Positions 17,888 through 26,354 of a stretch of 64,000 bases of DNA are shown here, in pieces. The number at the start of each line of letters is the position of its first letter. The stretch's first letter is position 1. Source of the stretch: Microbacterium sp. MYb45 (lineage in GTDB: Bacteria; Actinomycetota; Actinomycetes; Actinomycetales; Microbacteriaceae). A program made the position numbers and the translations under genes. The stretch is from positions 1-64,000 of the forward strand of contig NZ_PCPG01000003.1 of the NCBI RefSeq assembly GCF_002979655.1, written 5' to 3'. The notes below the pieces were generated by a model. That model worked only from the letters and a program-made list of their open reading frames with translations, did not search any database and was not told where the DNA came from.

Positions 17888-18538
17888 GTGAGTGACGCCG
17901 TCAGAACCCGCAACCCGCTGTCCGCCGCCTGGGCGGCCTTCGCCGAGGCGAAGCCGACGCTCGCCGAACTCATCGTGTTCAGTGCGCTCAACGTGGCACT
18001 CACGGTGCTGCAGCTCGTGATCATGCCGGTGTTCAAGCTGATGTTCAGCGGCACCTCGCTCGTCGACGTCGACTTCCAGGCCGTGCCGGTGGGCGGCGGC
18101 TTCGTCTTCGACTACACGGCCGGCGCGCTGCCGGAGGGCGGAGGCGGGCTCGCGTACTTCCTCGCCGTGCAGATCACGCTGCTGATCGCGACCGTGATCA
18201 ACTTCTTCCTGCAGCGCAACGTCACCTTCAAGTCCAACACCAACGTGTGGCGGGCGGCCGCCTGGTACACCGTGGCCTACGTCGTGCTCACCTTCGGTGC
18301 CGCGGCTCTGCAGACGCTCTACAAGACGCCGATCTACGAGCTGCTGATGGTCACGTGGGGGATGGGAGCGGCCGGGGAGACGGTCGCCGACGTCGTCACG
18401 ATGCTCATCAACGCGCTCATCTCGTGCGCCGTGTTCTTCCCGATCTTCAAGATCATCTTCCGCCGCGAGGCCGAGGTCGTCGTGGTGGAGGCGGGGCCGG
18501 CGGATGCGGTGCCGGCCGTCGTGCGAGAGCGCGTCTGA
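17888..18538 (+). CDS. GtrA-like membrane protein (copy 2)
   Basis: This 216-residue polytopic protein is the paralogue of the gene at 14002-14649. It shares VINFFLQRNVTFKSNTNVW and the Gly-rich GALPEGGGGLAYFLAV segment. I chose the GTG at 17888 because the paralogue aligns from about there and a TACTGA hexamer (17877-17882) would give a leaderless transcript; a further in-frame ATG lies at 17819. It probably acts in lipid-linked sugar handling. The gene follows the kinase by about 100 bases and closes the cluster. Confidence 0.78.
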   Translation: MSDAVRTRNPLSAAWAAFAEAKPTLAELIVFSALNVALTVLQLVIMPVFKLMFSGTSLVDVDFQAVPVGGGFVFDYTAGALPEGGGGLAYFLAVQITLLIATVINFFLQRNVTFKSNTNVWRAAAWYTVAYVVLTFGAAALQTLYKTPIYELLMVTWGMGAAGETVADVVTMLINALISCAVFFPIFKIIFRREAEVVVVEAGPADAVPAVVRERV

Positions 18539-18571
18539 CGCGACCGGCACCGTCATCGGGCCGGGGCAGCT

Positions 18572-19153
18572 CTACTCAGACGCGTCTTGACTTGGGAGAT
18601 GAGTAGGGGTTGTCCATGCGGTCAGCGCCTCGCGTACTCGAACCATCTCTGCAGTCGTAAGGTAGCCCTCTGCGCGTGCCCGGGTAGCAGCGTCGAGGAG
18701 TCGTCCGGCCTGTACGCGCCCCTGACATTCGAGAAGGGCCTCCGCCGCGGGCTGCGCCGCAATGCCCTCGTACATCGTCGGCTTCGCGCCCTCAGGAGCG
18801 GAAGTGAGTGCGATGTGCGCGGGCATCCTGCGTCGGGTGCGCTTGGGGGTGGCGACTGTGATGGTGCGGGGGTTCACGTCTGCAAGGCCGAGAAGGGCCA
18901 GCACTGACTCGCCTCGCAGAAAGGCACCCTCTCCCGCCCGCAACGTCGCCTCCGCGTACTCATCGAGAGGGGTGCGCGGGATTGTCTCGTCGCGGTACAA
19001 CCCGTAAGCGATGTGCGTGAACCTGTTGCGCGTGGCGAGCTTCACCAACTCGATCTTGGGGACACCAGCGTCCTCCGCATCGCGGGTGGTCACATACCCG
19101 TAGTTGTCGGCGGCGATCTCATGCACGACATCGCGGTAGGTCGTCTGCGGCAT
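18572..19153 (-). CDS. Solitary AbiEi-like antitoxin-domain protein
   Basis: This is a 193-residue protein with an N-terminal winged helix (TYRDVVHEIAADNYGYVTTRDAEDAGVPKIELVKLATRNRFTHIAYGLYR) typical of AbiEi-family type IV antitoxins, then a beta-rich C-terminal domain. I chose the ATG at 19153 (MPQTTYRD), which sits at the edge of a 19-bp inverted repeat and 6 bases after a TATAGT hexamer, so the mRNA may be leaderless. An in-frame ATG at 19189 lies inside the promoter. No AbiEii nucleotidyltransferase toxin gene lies on either side. AbiEi proteins repress their own promoter through inverted repeats. Confidence 0.8.
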   Translation of the reverse strand: MPQTTYRDVVHEIAADNYGYVTTRDAEDAGVPKIELVKLATRNRFTHIAYGLYRDETIPRTPLDEYAEATLRAGEGAFLRGESVLALLGLADVNPRTITVATPKRTRRRMPAHIALTSAPEGAKPTMYEGIAAQPAAEALLECQGRVQAGRLLDAATRARAEGYLTTAEMVRVREALTAWTTPTHLPSQDASE

Positions 19154-19192
19154 GTCAAAACTATACCATTTTCGGTATAGTTTTGACATGCC
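19149..19192 (-). promoter_or_regulatory. 19-bp inverted repeat over the AbiEi-like promoter
   Basis: GGCATGTCAAAACTATACC (19149-19167) and its exact complement (19174-19192) are separated by 6 bases. The repeat contains a TATAGT -10-like hexamer and the ATG of the gene. It is AT-rich against a GC-rich background and fits an autoregulatory operator. The symmetry also gives a -10-like element facing the plus strand. Confidence 0.75.
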
Positions 19193-19262
19193 CGGGATGG
19201 GGCGGGGCCGCGCGCGTACGCCCGCGACCCCGAGACCGCTACCGCCGAGATCTGACCCGGTC

Positions 19263-21710
19263 TCACGAAACGGTGGGTGCGGCTCCGAGGGGATCCGCTT
19301 CGAGCACGACGGTCGCCGGGGCGATTCCGTCGTCGGCAGAGACCGTCACCGTCACCACGCCGGGGCCCGTGCGGCGGACGACGGCCAGGGCCAGCCCGTC
19401 GAACGTCTGGTGCGTAGGTCCGTCGTAGGTGTCCGTCGGAGCGGGGTCCCCGCTGCCCACGGCCGCGAGCATGCCGTCGCCGTCCACGCGCACGTCGATG
19501 AGTCGGTCCGCTCCGGTGTCGACCCGACCGTCCGCGTCGGTGACCGCGATCTCGATGAAGGCCAGCTCTCCCGACGGGCCGTTCTCCACTCGCGTGACGA
19601 GCTGGGTGGCGTCGCCGGCGCTGGACAGGGAGAACGCTTCGGCGCGCACGCCCTGTCGAATCGCCGTGGCGGTCAGCTCGCCCGGGCGGTAGGCGACGGT
19701 GAACTCGGCTCTGTAGCGGTTGTCGGCGCCCGCGGCGGCCGTGCCGATCACCTCTCCGTCGAGGGCGAGCTCGACCTCCTCCGCGTCGCTGTAGACCTCG
19801 ACCGCGAGCGATGCGCCCTCGTGGCCGGTCCAGGTCCAGCTGCCGATGCTGTCGCTCCAGGTCCAGGGCCCCGCATAGAACGTCTTGTCCTCGTTGCCGG
19901 GGCGCGACACGGCGATGTAGGGCGTCGTGCGGAGACCGAAGACGATCTCCCGGTAGAACGAGGCGGGGCGCCGGGAGCCGACCAGATCCAGGTCGCCGCA
20001 CCAGGCCGCGATCCAGGGATACGGGCCGCTGAGACTGGGTGTCTCTCCTTCGGCGAGGTGATGGGCGCGTCCGAGTCCCACCTCCCCGAGGTAGTCGAAC
20101 CCGGTCCAGGTGAAGTCGCCGATGACGTGCGCGTGCTCGGTGACGAGGGCCCAGTTGTGGTCGATGCGAGAGGGGAACGTCTCGGTGCCGACGATCACGC
20201 GGTTCGGGAACAGCTCCTTGTCCGTCTCGTAGCGGCCGTCGAGGTAGTTCATGCCGGCGATGTCCAGCACGCCGAAGGACTCGGCGGTCTTCTCCGTGAC
20301 CATCGGGGAAGTGCCGATCTGGTTCATGAACTCTCCCGGCCCGGCCATGAGGGTGTTGATCCCCGCGGCGTCGCCGTCTCCCTCGCCCCGCTGCGCGGCG
20401 AGCTTCTTGATGTCGTCCATGACGGCGAGCATCCCGTTGACCGCGTTGGTGACGTACCGCGTCGGGTCGAGTTCGCGCACCTTCTCGGCGAGTGCGCGAC
20501 CCGTGAGCCCGCCGGCCGGCGAGCCGGTCTCGGGGATCTCGTTGCCGATGGAGTACATGATCACGGACGGGTGATTGAAGTCCTTGGTCACCATCGCCTC
20601 GACGTCGCGCTCCCACCACTCGGTGAAGTGGAGCGAGTAGTCGTGGGGCATCTTGTTCGAGGTCCACATGTCGAAGGTCTCGTCCATGACGTACACCCCG
20701 AGCCGGTCGCACGCCTCGAGCATGGCGACGCTCATCGGGTTGTGCGAGGAGCGGATCGCATTGAAGCCGGCCTCCTTGAGCAGTCGCACGCGGCGCTCCT
20801 CGGCATCCGCGAACGTCGCCGCCCCGAGGATCCCGTTGTCGTGGTGGACGCAGGCCCCGCGGAGCTTCACGACCTCGCCGTTGACGCGCAGTCCGTGCGC
20901 GGGGTCGACCTGGAGCTTTCGGATGCCGAAGGCCGCCGAGGCATCGTCGATGCCCGCGCCGTCGACGACCAGTTCCACGGCGGCGGAGTACAGGGCGGGA
21001 CTCTCGGCGCTCCACAGCTGCGGTGCGCGCACGTAGAGGCGCTGCCGGCTGCGGGACCGTCCGTTCGCCTCGACGGTCACCGGGATGGTTCCCCGTGCGA
21101 CGGTGGTCCCTGCCGGGTCGGTGAGGGTGACGGCGACGTCGACCGTCTCGCGACGGTTGCTCGTGCTCGCCACGACCACGTCGACTTCCACGACGGCGCC
21201 ATCCGGTTCGATGTCGGACGCGCTGACCCGCACCCCGTCGACCGGGATGTGGACGGCCGGTCCGACGTGGAGCCAGACGTCGCGGTAGATACCCGCTCCG
21301 GTGTACCAGCGGGAGTCTCCGCCGTGCCGTGATTCGACCTCGATGAGATTCTCTTCGCCGGAGCGCAGGAACTGGTCGGCGTCGATCGTGAACCCGGAGT
21401 AGCCGTATGGACGCTGCCCCGCGAAGGCGCCGTTGATGTGCACGGTCGCGTCGCGGTAGACGCCCTCGAACTCGAGGACGATCCGCTGGGCGGCGAGGTC
21501 GGCCGCGGGGGTGAACATCGTGCGGTACTGGTACGCGCCGGCGGGGAAGTAGGCGACGGCGCCCTCCCCGTCGGGATCGCGCTGCTCGTGGATCAGTGCG
21601 TCGTGCGGGAGGGTGACGTCCGTGTACGGCGTGCTGAGCCCGCCGAGCTCGGCGAACGGGTTCTGCTTCGGTCGGAACTGCCAGCCATCGTTGAATGCCG
21701 TGCGCTTCAT
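19263..21710 (-). CDS. GH2 beta-galactosidase/glycosidase
   Basis: This is an 815-residue enzyme with the GH2 layout: sugar-binding jelly roll (about 1-190), Ig-like domain (about 190-300), TIM barrel (about 300-590), then C-terminal beta domains. The acid/base is Glu391 in SIGNEIPE and the nucleophile Glu510 in VGTETFPS. There is no signal peptide, so it is cytoplasmic. Specificity (galactoside, glucuronide or other) is not determined. The ATG at 21710 has a strong AAGGAG site and overlaps the upstream oxidoreductase stop (ATGA). It is the third gene of an MFS-oxidoreductase-GH2 operon. Confidence 0.88.
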   Translation of the reverse strand: MKRTAFNDGWQFRPKQNPFAELGGLSTPYTDVTLPHDALIHEQRDPDGEGAVAYFPAGAYQYRTMFTPAADLAAQRIVLEFEGVYRDATVHINGAFAGQRPYGYSGFTIDADQFLRSGEENLIEVESRHGGDSRWYTGAGIYRDVWLHVGPAVHIPVDGVRVSASDIEPDGAVVEVDVVVASTSNRRETVDVAVTLTDPAGTTVARGTIPVTVEANGRSRSRQRLYVRAPQLWSAESPALYSAAVELVVDGAGIDDASAAFGIRKLQVDPAHGLRVNGEVVKLRGACVHHDNGILGAATFADAEERRVRLLKEAGFNAIRSSHNPMSVAMLEACDRLGVYVMDETFDMWTSNKMPHDYSLHFTEWWERDVEAMVTKDFNHPSVIMYSIGNEIPETGSPAGGLTGRALAEKVRELDPTRYVTNAVNGMLAVMDDIKKLAAQRGEGDGDAAGINTLMAGPGEFMNQIGTSPMVTEKTAESFGVLDIAGMNYLDGRYETDKELFPNRVIVGTETFPSRIDHNWALVTEHAHVIGDFTWTGFDYLGEVGLGRAHHLAEGETPSLSGPYPWIAAWCGDLDLVGSRRPASFYREIVFGLRTTPYIAVSRPGNEDKTFYAGPWTWSDSIGSWTWTGHEGASLAVEVYSDAEEVELALDGEVIGTAAAGADNRYRAEFTVAYRPGELTATAIRQGVRAEAFSLSSAGDATQLVTRVENGPSGELAFIEIAVTDADGRVDTGADRLIDVRVDGDGMLAAVGSGDPAPTDTYDGPTHQTFDGLALAVVRRTGPGVVTVTVSADDGIAPATVVLEADPLGAAPTVS

Positions 21711-22723
21711 CGGGTCTCCTTCGGTCGTGCGGTGGGGCTGCTCAGGGAATCGCGGACGGCATCGAGCACCTCGAGGGTGGCGATGCTGTCCGCGAGGGGG
21801 TGGGTGGGGTGTTCGGTCCACTGCTCGGCGATCGCGAGCGTGACCGCTTCGAGCATCGGGACGTACCCGTTGCCTCGGCGCGCGTGCTGCGTGCGTTGCG
21901 GCTCGGTCAGGGCGCGGGCGATCGACCCCGCGTGGGTGGTGAACTCATCCGCGGCCCAGAACGGTGCGGGCGCCGTCATCCACCCGTCGGAACCGCTGAC
22001 GGATGCCGTCGGCTCGATGTACTCGACCATCGACGCGCTCAGCTGCGCGAATCGTCCGTCGTCGTACTCGAAGGTGATGTGCGCGGTGAGGTCGACGCCG
22101 TCGTCCCGGAGGCGACAGGTCGCGTGGACCCGCGAGGGCCGTCCGAGCACATCGAGGGCGAGGGTGATCGGGTAGATCCCCTGGTCGAGCAGCGTGCTGC
22201 TGGCGCGGTCCGCGGTCCAGCGGGGGGAGTCGGCCGGGCCGAACGGGAGTCCGAATGAGGCACGCACGCTCCGGACCTCACCGATCGCCCCCGCTCGCGC
22301 CGCCGCGACCAGATCACGGTAGGCAGGGTTGAACCGCATCCACATCGCCTCCATCGCGAATCGCCCGCTCGCGGCTGCCGCCGTCGCGATCTGCCGGCCC
22401 TGGTCGGCGTTCACTGCCATCGGCTTCTCGATCAGGACGTGCTTGCCGGACTCCAGTGCGGCGATCGCGATCGCCGCGTGGGTGGCATGCGGGGTGGCGA
22501 TGTAGACCGCGTCGACGGTCGGGTCGTCGAGCAGGGCGGACACGCTCCCGTGGGCGACGGCGAACCCCTGGTCCGCCGCGAACCTGCGGGCCCGTTCCGG
22601 ATCCCGGGAGCACACCGCGTGGCGGCGTGCTCCCGGGGTGAGGCGGAGGTCGTCCGAGATGGACTGGGAGATGAAGCCGGTGCCGATGACCGCCCAGTTC
22701 AGCTCGGCGCCGTGCGTGCTCAT
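21707..22723 (-). CDS. Gfo/Idh/MocA-family oxidoreductase
   Basis: This is a 338-residue NAD(P)-dependent oxidoreductase. The Rossmann start (LNWAVIGTGFISQSISDDL), the HVLIEKPMAVN motif with catalytic Lys, and the C-terminal alpha/beta domain are typical. It probably oxidises or reduces a sugar or glycoside released by the transporter/GH2 system; 3-keto-glycoside chemistry is one possibility. The ATG at 22723 lies 8 bases after the MFS stop, and its own stop overlaps the GH2 start. Confidence 0.85.
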   Translation of the reverse strand: MSTHGAELNWAVIGTGFISQSISDDLRLTPGARRHAVCSRDPERARRFAADQGFAVAHGSVSALLDDPTVDAVYIATPHATHAAIAIAALESGKHVLIEKPMAVNADQGRQIATAAAASGRFAMEAMWMRFNPAYRDLVAAARAGAIGEVRSVRASFGLPFGPADSPRWTADRASSTLLDQGIYPITLALDVLGRPSRVHATCRLRDDGVDLTAHITFEYDDGRFAQLSASMVEYIEPTASVSGSDGWMTAPAPFWAADEFTTHAGSIARALTEPQRTQHARRGNGYVPMLEAVTLAIAEQWTEHPTHPLADSIATLEVLDAVRDSLSSPTARPKETR

Positions 22724-22731
22724 GTCAGCGC

Positions 22732-24222
22732 TCAGGCGTTCGAGGCGGAATCCACCGCGGCCCGTCGGGCGGCGAGGTCGCGCTGGATCTGGGAGAGGTG
22801 CTTGTCGATGTTGAGGAACCAGATGATGATGCCCATGAGCACGGCGACGATGAGCGGAAGCCACAGGTAGAGGAAGATCTCCATGCTGACCGCGCTCGCC
22901 GGCTGCGAGGCCGCCTGGCCGTCGTAGTTGCCCGCGGCCAGCAGCCAGCCGACGAGCGCGACACCGAGCCCGGCGCCGAAGTTCTGCCCCGCGGTGGCGG
23001 CGGCATACGTCATGCCGTCGAGTCGGTAGCCGCTCTTCCACTCGCCGTAGTCGACCACGTCGGCGACGAGCGCGAAGAGGCCGGCCGCGGCGGGGATGCC
23101 TCCGATGGAGCGGACGAGCCCGCCGGCGATCACGAGGGTGATGTTGCTCGGGTCGATGAGCGAGATGAGGATGCCGATGACCGTGACGATGACGCCGACC
23201 AGGATGAGCTTGCGCTTGCCGAAGCGGGCGATGAGCGCGGGCATGAACCAGAGACCGATGATCAGGGGGAGGAGCTGAACGAGGCCGAGGAAGCTGTAGA
23301 TGTTCGGGTCGCCGAGCACGTCCTTGGCGAAGTAGATGCCCACGCCCGCCGTGCCCGTGAGCAGGTAGTTGAGCAGGAAGAACCCGAACGCGAGGAAGAA
23401 GTACGGGTTGCCGACGAGGATGCGGAGGGACTTGCCGAGCGGGAGCTTGACCCCGTCGTCCTGCTTGATCGTCGACTTCACGCGCTCCTTCGTGCCGAAG
23501 AACACGATGAGGAACGTGACAGCGGCGATGATGCCGTAGACGACCGAGATCATCGTCCAGCCGGCCTGGCCTCCGCCGTTCGCGGTGACGACCGGGATCG
23601 TGACGAAGTTCACGACCAGCGTGGTGACCAGGGCGAAGAACGTGCGGATGACGGTGAGGGAGACGCGCATCTTCGAGTTGCTCGTGATCACCGAGAGCAG
23701 CGTGTGGTACGCCAGGTTCGACCCGACGAAGCCGACGCCGAGGCACAGGAAGTACATGGCGAAGGCGTAGAACTCCTTGGCCCCGGCGCCGAGCCCCGCG
23801 GGCACGTTGAAGAGCAGGATGAACGAGATGACCACGACCGGGGTCGAGAACAGGATCCAGGGGCGCGCCTTCCCCCAGCGGGTGGAGGTGCGGTCGATGA
23901 ACGTGCCGAGGATGAGGTCCATGGTGCCGTCGAGCACGCGGCCGAAGAGCAGGAGGGTTCCGGCGATCGCAGCGCCGATGCCGACGGTGTCGGTGAAGTA
24001 GAAGAGTAGGAACGCGGAGATCGGCGCGAAGATCAGGTTGCCGCCGATGTCTCCGACGCCGTACGCGAGCCGTTCGCGAACCTTCAGTTTCTGACCGCTC
24101 GGGTCGCCGATCGTCTCGCCGACCGCGACGGCGGCCAGTGACGCCGTCACCGATTCCTCTGCGCTCACGGCTACGGCGGCGCGTTGCTGTTCCGCCGAGG
24201 TCCGGGTCGAATCCTTCGCCAT
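22732..24222 (-). CDS. GPH-type (MelB-like) MFS sugar transporter
   Basis: This is a 496-residue protein with 12 membrane segments. The pattern KVRERLAYGVGDIGGNLIFAPISAFLLFYFTDTVGI and the loop DRTSTRWGKARPWIL are characteristic of glycoside-pentoside-hexuronide:cation symporters. It should import the disaccharide or glycoside cut by the GH2 enzyme two genes later. I chose the ATG at 24222 because a GAAGGAG site lies 7 bases upstream; another ATG exists at 24240. The promoter region carries two copies of a LacI-type operator. Confidence 0.88.
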   Translation of the reverse strand: MAKDSTRTSAEQQRAAVAVSAEESVTASLAAVAVGETIGDPSGQKLKVRERLAYGVGDIGGNLIFAPISAFLLFYFTDTVGIGAAIAGTLLLFGRVLDGTMDLILGTFIDRTSTRWGKARPWILFSTPVVVISFILLFNVPAGLGAGAKEFYAFAMYFLCLGVGFVGSNLAYHTLLSVITSNSKMRVSLTVIRTFFALVTTLVVNFVTIPVVTANGGGQAGWTMISVVYGIIAAVTFLIVFFGTKERVKSTIKQDDGVKLPLGKSLRILVGNPYFFLAFGFFLLNYLLTGTAGVGIYFAKDVLGDPNIYSFLGLVQLLPLIIGLWFMPALIARFGKRKLILVGVIVTVIGILISLIDPSNITLVIAGGLVRSIGGIPAAAGLFALVADVVDYGEWKSGYRLDGMTYAAATAGQNFGAGLGVALVGWLLAAGNYDGQAASQPASAVSMEIFLYLWLPLIVAVLMGIIIWFLNIDKHLSQIQRDLAARRAAVDSASNA

Positions 24223-24266
24223 GGCTGACTCCTTCGTCATGAATGGGACCGGTCACAGTGACCGCT

Positions 24267-24324
24267 GGTGTCACGTGTCAGTGACACGCGACACCACGGT
24301 AGATGGACGAGGTGTCACGTGTCA
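24267..24324. promoter_or_regulatory. Paired LacI-type operators between MFS and lacI
   Basis: The 14-mer GGTGTCACGTGTCA occurs exactly at 24267-24280 and again at 24311-24324, 44 bp apart. Each is an imperfect palindrome around CACGTG (TGTCAC/GTGTCA). A further GTGACAC at 24281-24287 makes a longer inverted repeat with the first copy. The sites sit between the divergent transporter operon and the LacI gene, so autoregulation and operon repression are likely. Confidence 0.8.
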
Positions 24325-24348
24325 ATAGCGATGTGCGAGACTGGGGCC

Positions 24349-25368
24349 ATGACGGTGGATGTGCAGCCTTCTCGACGAGCCACGAGCAAAGACGTGGCCG
24401 CGAGCGCGGGAGTGTCCCGCTCGACCGTGAGCCAGATCCTCAACGGTGACGAGCGGTTCCCCGAAGAGACCCGCGCGCGCGTGCGGGCTGCTGCCGACGC
24501 TCTGAACTACCGCCCGTCGCGGGCAGGGCGAGCGCTGGTCACCGGTCTCAGCGACATCGTCGTGGTCGTCGTCCCCCACGCGACCTTCGGCCCTCACCTG
24601 CAGGACTCGGTCGACCGGATCACGGGAGCCAGCGCGACCGCCGGAATGAGTGTCGTCGTGCGGTTCGCGAGGATGCAGGACGAGACGACTCTCACCTCCG
24701 TGCTCGATCTGCGGCCGGCTGCCGTCGTCGACTTCGGAGTCTTCACCGCGCCGCAGCGCGAGCGGATCCAGGCATCCGGCACGTTCGTCGTTCCCCGGCG
24801 GGCGTACGTCGCCGACGGCGCCGACCCCGATCCGATCGACATCGAGATCGGGCGGATCCAGGTCCGCGAATTGTTGCGGAACGGCCCCCGGCGGCTCGTC
24901 TACGCGGCGCTCGAGGACAAGCGCCTCGATCCGTTCGGGCCACCGCGCCTCGAGGGGATCCGGCGAGAGGCGCGCGACCGCGGCCTCGACGCGCCGCTCA
25001 CCCCGCGCATCCCGCTCGACGTCGAGGGCGCCACGAGGGCGCTGAAGGGGGCACGCGACGAGGCGGCTCCTGCTCCTCTCGGCATCTGCGCCTACAACGA
25101 TGACGTCGCGATCGCGGTGGTCGCGGCCAGTCGCGCGCTCGGCTTGCGGATCCCCGAGGATGTCGCCGTCATCGGCGTCGACAAGACGGCCGTCGGCCAA
25201 CTCGTCAGCCCGCGGCTCAGCACGGTGGCCATCGACCAGCCTCTCCTCATGGACGCGTTCGTGCAGGACCTGGCCGCCCTGGCGGCGCGCCGCACGGACG
25301 CGGATCCGGAGCGATACGAGTTCGACCTCGACCGGGTGCTCGAGCTGGTGCGCGGGGAGACGACCTGA
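24349..25368 (+). CDS. LacI-family transcriptional regulator
   Basis: This is a 339-residue regulator. The N-terminal helix-turn-helix and hinge are typical (ATSKDVAASAGVSRSTVSQILNGDERFPEETRARVRAAADALNYRPSRAGRAL). The periplasmic-binding-protein-like effector domain follows from about residue 70. I chose the ATG at 24349 because the upstream frame runs through the operators. It is divergent from the MFS-oxidoreductase-GH2 operon and probably represses it until the sugar inducer is present. Confidence 0.9.
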   Translation: MTVDVQPSRRATSKDVAASAGVSRSTVSQILNGDERFPEETRARVRAAADALNYRPSRAGRALVTGLSDIVVVVVPHATFGPHLQDSVDRITGASATAGMSVVVRFARMQDETTLTSVLDLRPAAVVDFGVFTAPQRERIQASGTFVVPRRAYVADGADPDPIDIEIGRIQVRELLRNGPRRLVYAALEDKRLDPFGPPRLEGIRREARDRGLDAPLTPRIPLDVEGATRALKGARDEAAPAPLGICAYNDDVAIAVVAASRALGLRIPEDVAVIGVDKTAVGQLVSPRLSTVAIDQPLLMDAFVQDLAALAARRTDADPERYEFDLDRVLELVRGETT

Positions 25369-25418
25369 TCGTCGCCTGGGGGGAGCGACACCAGATCGCC
25401 CTCTATCTCGCGGCGATC

Positions 25419-26330
25419 GTGGTCGGTGCCGTCGTGGGCCTCTGGGCGCCCGCCGTCGCGCATCCGCTGGAGCTCGCGATCACTTCCGTCCTCGGGCTGC
25501 TGCTGTACGCGACGTTCCTCGGCGTCCCGTTCTCGGCGATCGGACGCGCATTCCGCGACATCCGCTTCCTCGCCGTGCTGCTGGTCGTGAACTTCGTGAT
25601 CGTGCCCGTGATCGTGTTCGGCCTGTCGCGCTTCGTCGCCCACGATCAGGCGCTGCTGGTCGGAGTGCTGCTCGTCCTGCTGACGCCGTGCGTCGACTAC
25701 GTGATCGTGTTCACCGGGCTCGCCGGAGGGGCGAAGGAGCGACTGCTCGCGGCCGCGCCGATCCTGATGCTGGGGCAGATGCTGCTCCTGCCCCTGTATC
25801 TGTGGCTCTTCGTCGGCCCCGAGCTGATCGACGCCGTCGACCTCGCCCCGTTCCTCGACGCGTTCCTCCTGCTGATCGTGCTGCCCCTCGCGGCTGCCGG
25901 CCTCACCCAGTACGCGGCGTCGCGCACGCGCGCGGGGCGAGCTGTGAGCGACGCGGCCCAGAGCGCGATGGTGCCGCTGATGATGCTCACGCTCGCGGTC
26001 GTCGTCGCCTCGCAGATCGCCGGCGTCAGCCGACAACTCCCCGCACTGCTCGCGACGATTCCCCTCTATGCCGCCTTCGCCGCGATCATGATCCCCGTCG
26101 GCGTCGTCGCCGGCAGAGCAGCGCGCCTCGACGTCGCCCGCACGCGCGCTGTCGTGTTCTCGGGCGCCACCCGCAACTCGCTGGTCGTGCTTCCGCTCGC
26201 CCTCGCGCTGCCGGCGACCTTCGCGCTCGCACCGCTCGCCGTCGTGACGCAGACGCTCGTCGAGCTGATCGCCATGGTGGTCTTCGTGCGGCTCGTCCCG
26301 CGATTCGTGCCGGTGCGGCAACGGCCGTGA
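25419..26330 (+). CDS. BASS/ACR3-like arsenic resistance membrane protein
   Basis: This is a membrane protein of at least 303 residues with about ten hydrophobic segments, related to bile acid:sodium symporter and arsenic-resistance carriers (LLTPCVDYVIVFTGLAGG, FSGATRNSLVVLPLALALP). It may export arsenite or another anion; the assignment to arsenic is supported by the ars genes that follow. The first canonical start is GTG 25419, but that cuts into TM1. Coding-like sequence (WGERHQIALYLAAIV) extends upstream to the LacI stop, with a GGGGAG site at 25354-25359, so the true start may be a non-canonical CTG at 25365 or ATC at 25368. Confidence 0.75.
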   Translation: MVGAVVGLWAPAVAHPLELAITSVLGLLLYATFLGVPFSAIGRAFRDIRFLAVLLVVNFVIVPVIVFGLSRFVAHDQALLVGVLLVLLTPCVDYVIVFTGLAGGAKERLLAAAPILMLGQMLLLPLYLWLFVGPELIDAVDLAPFLDAFLLLIVLPLAAAGLTQYAASRTRAGRAVSDAAQSAMVPLMMLTLAVVVASQIAGVSRQLPALLATIPLYAAFAAIMIPVGVVAGRAARLDVARTRAVVFSGATRNSLVVLPLALALPATFALAPLAVVTQTLVELIAMVVFVRLVPRFVPVRQRP

Positions 26331-26354
26331 GGCAGGGGCGCCGCGGTCGGGCTC

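Noticed and set aside
19174..19330. Possible small gene driven by the outward half of the AbiEi inverted repeat
   Set aside because: The frame beginning at the plus-strand ATG (19188) is Arg/Pro-rich, has no ribosome-binding site and runs antisense into the GH2 gene.
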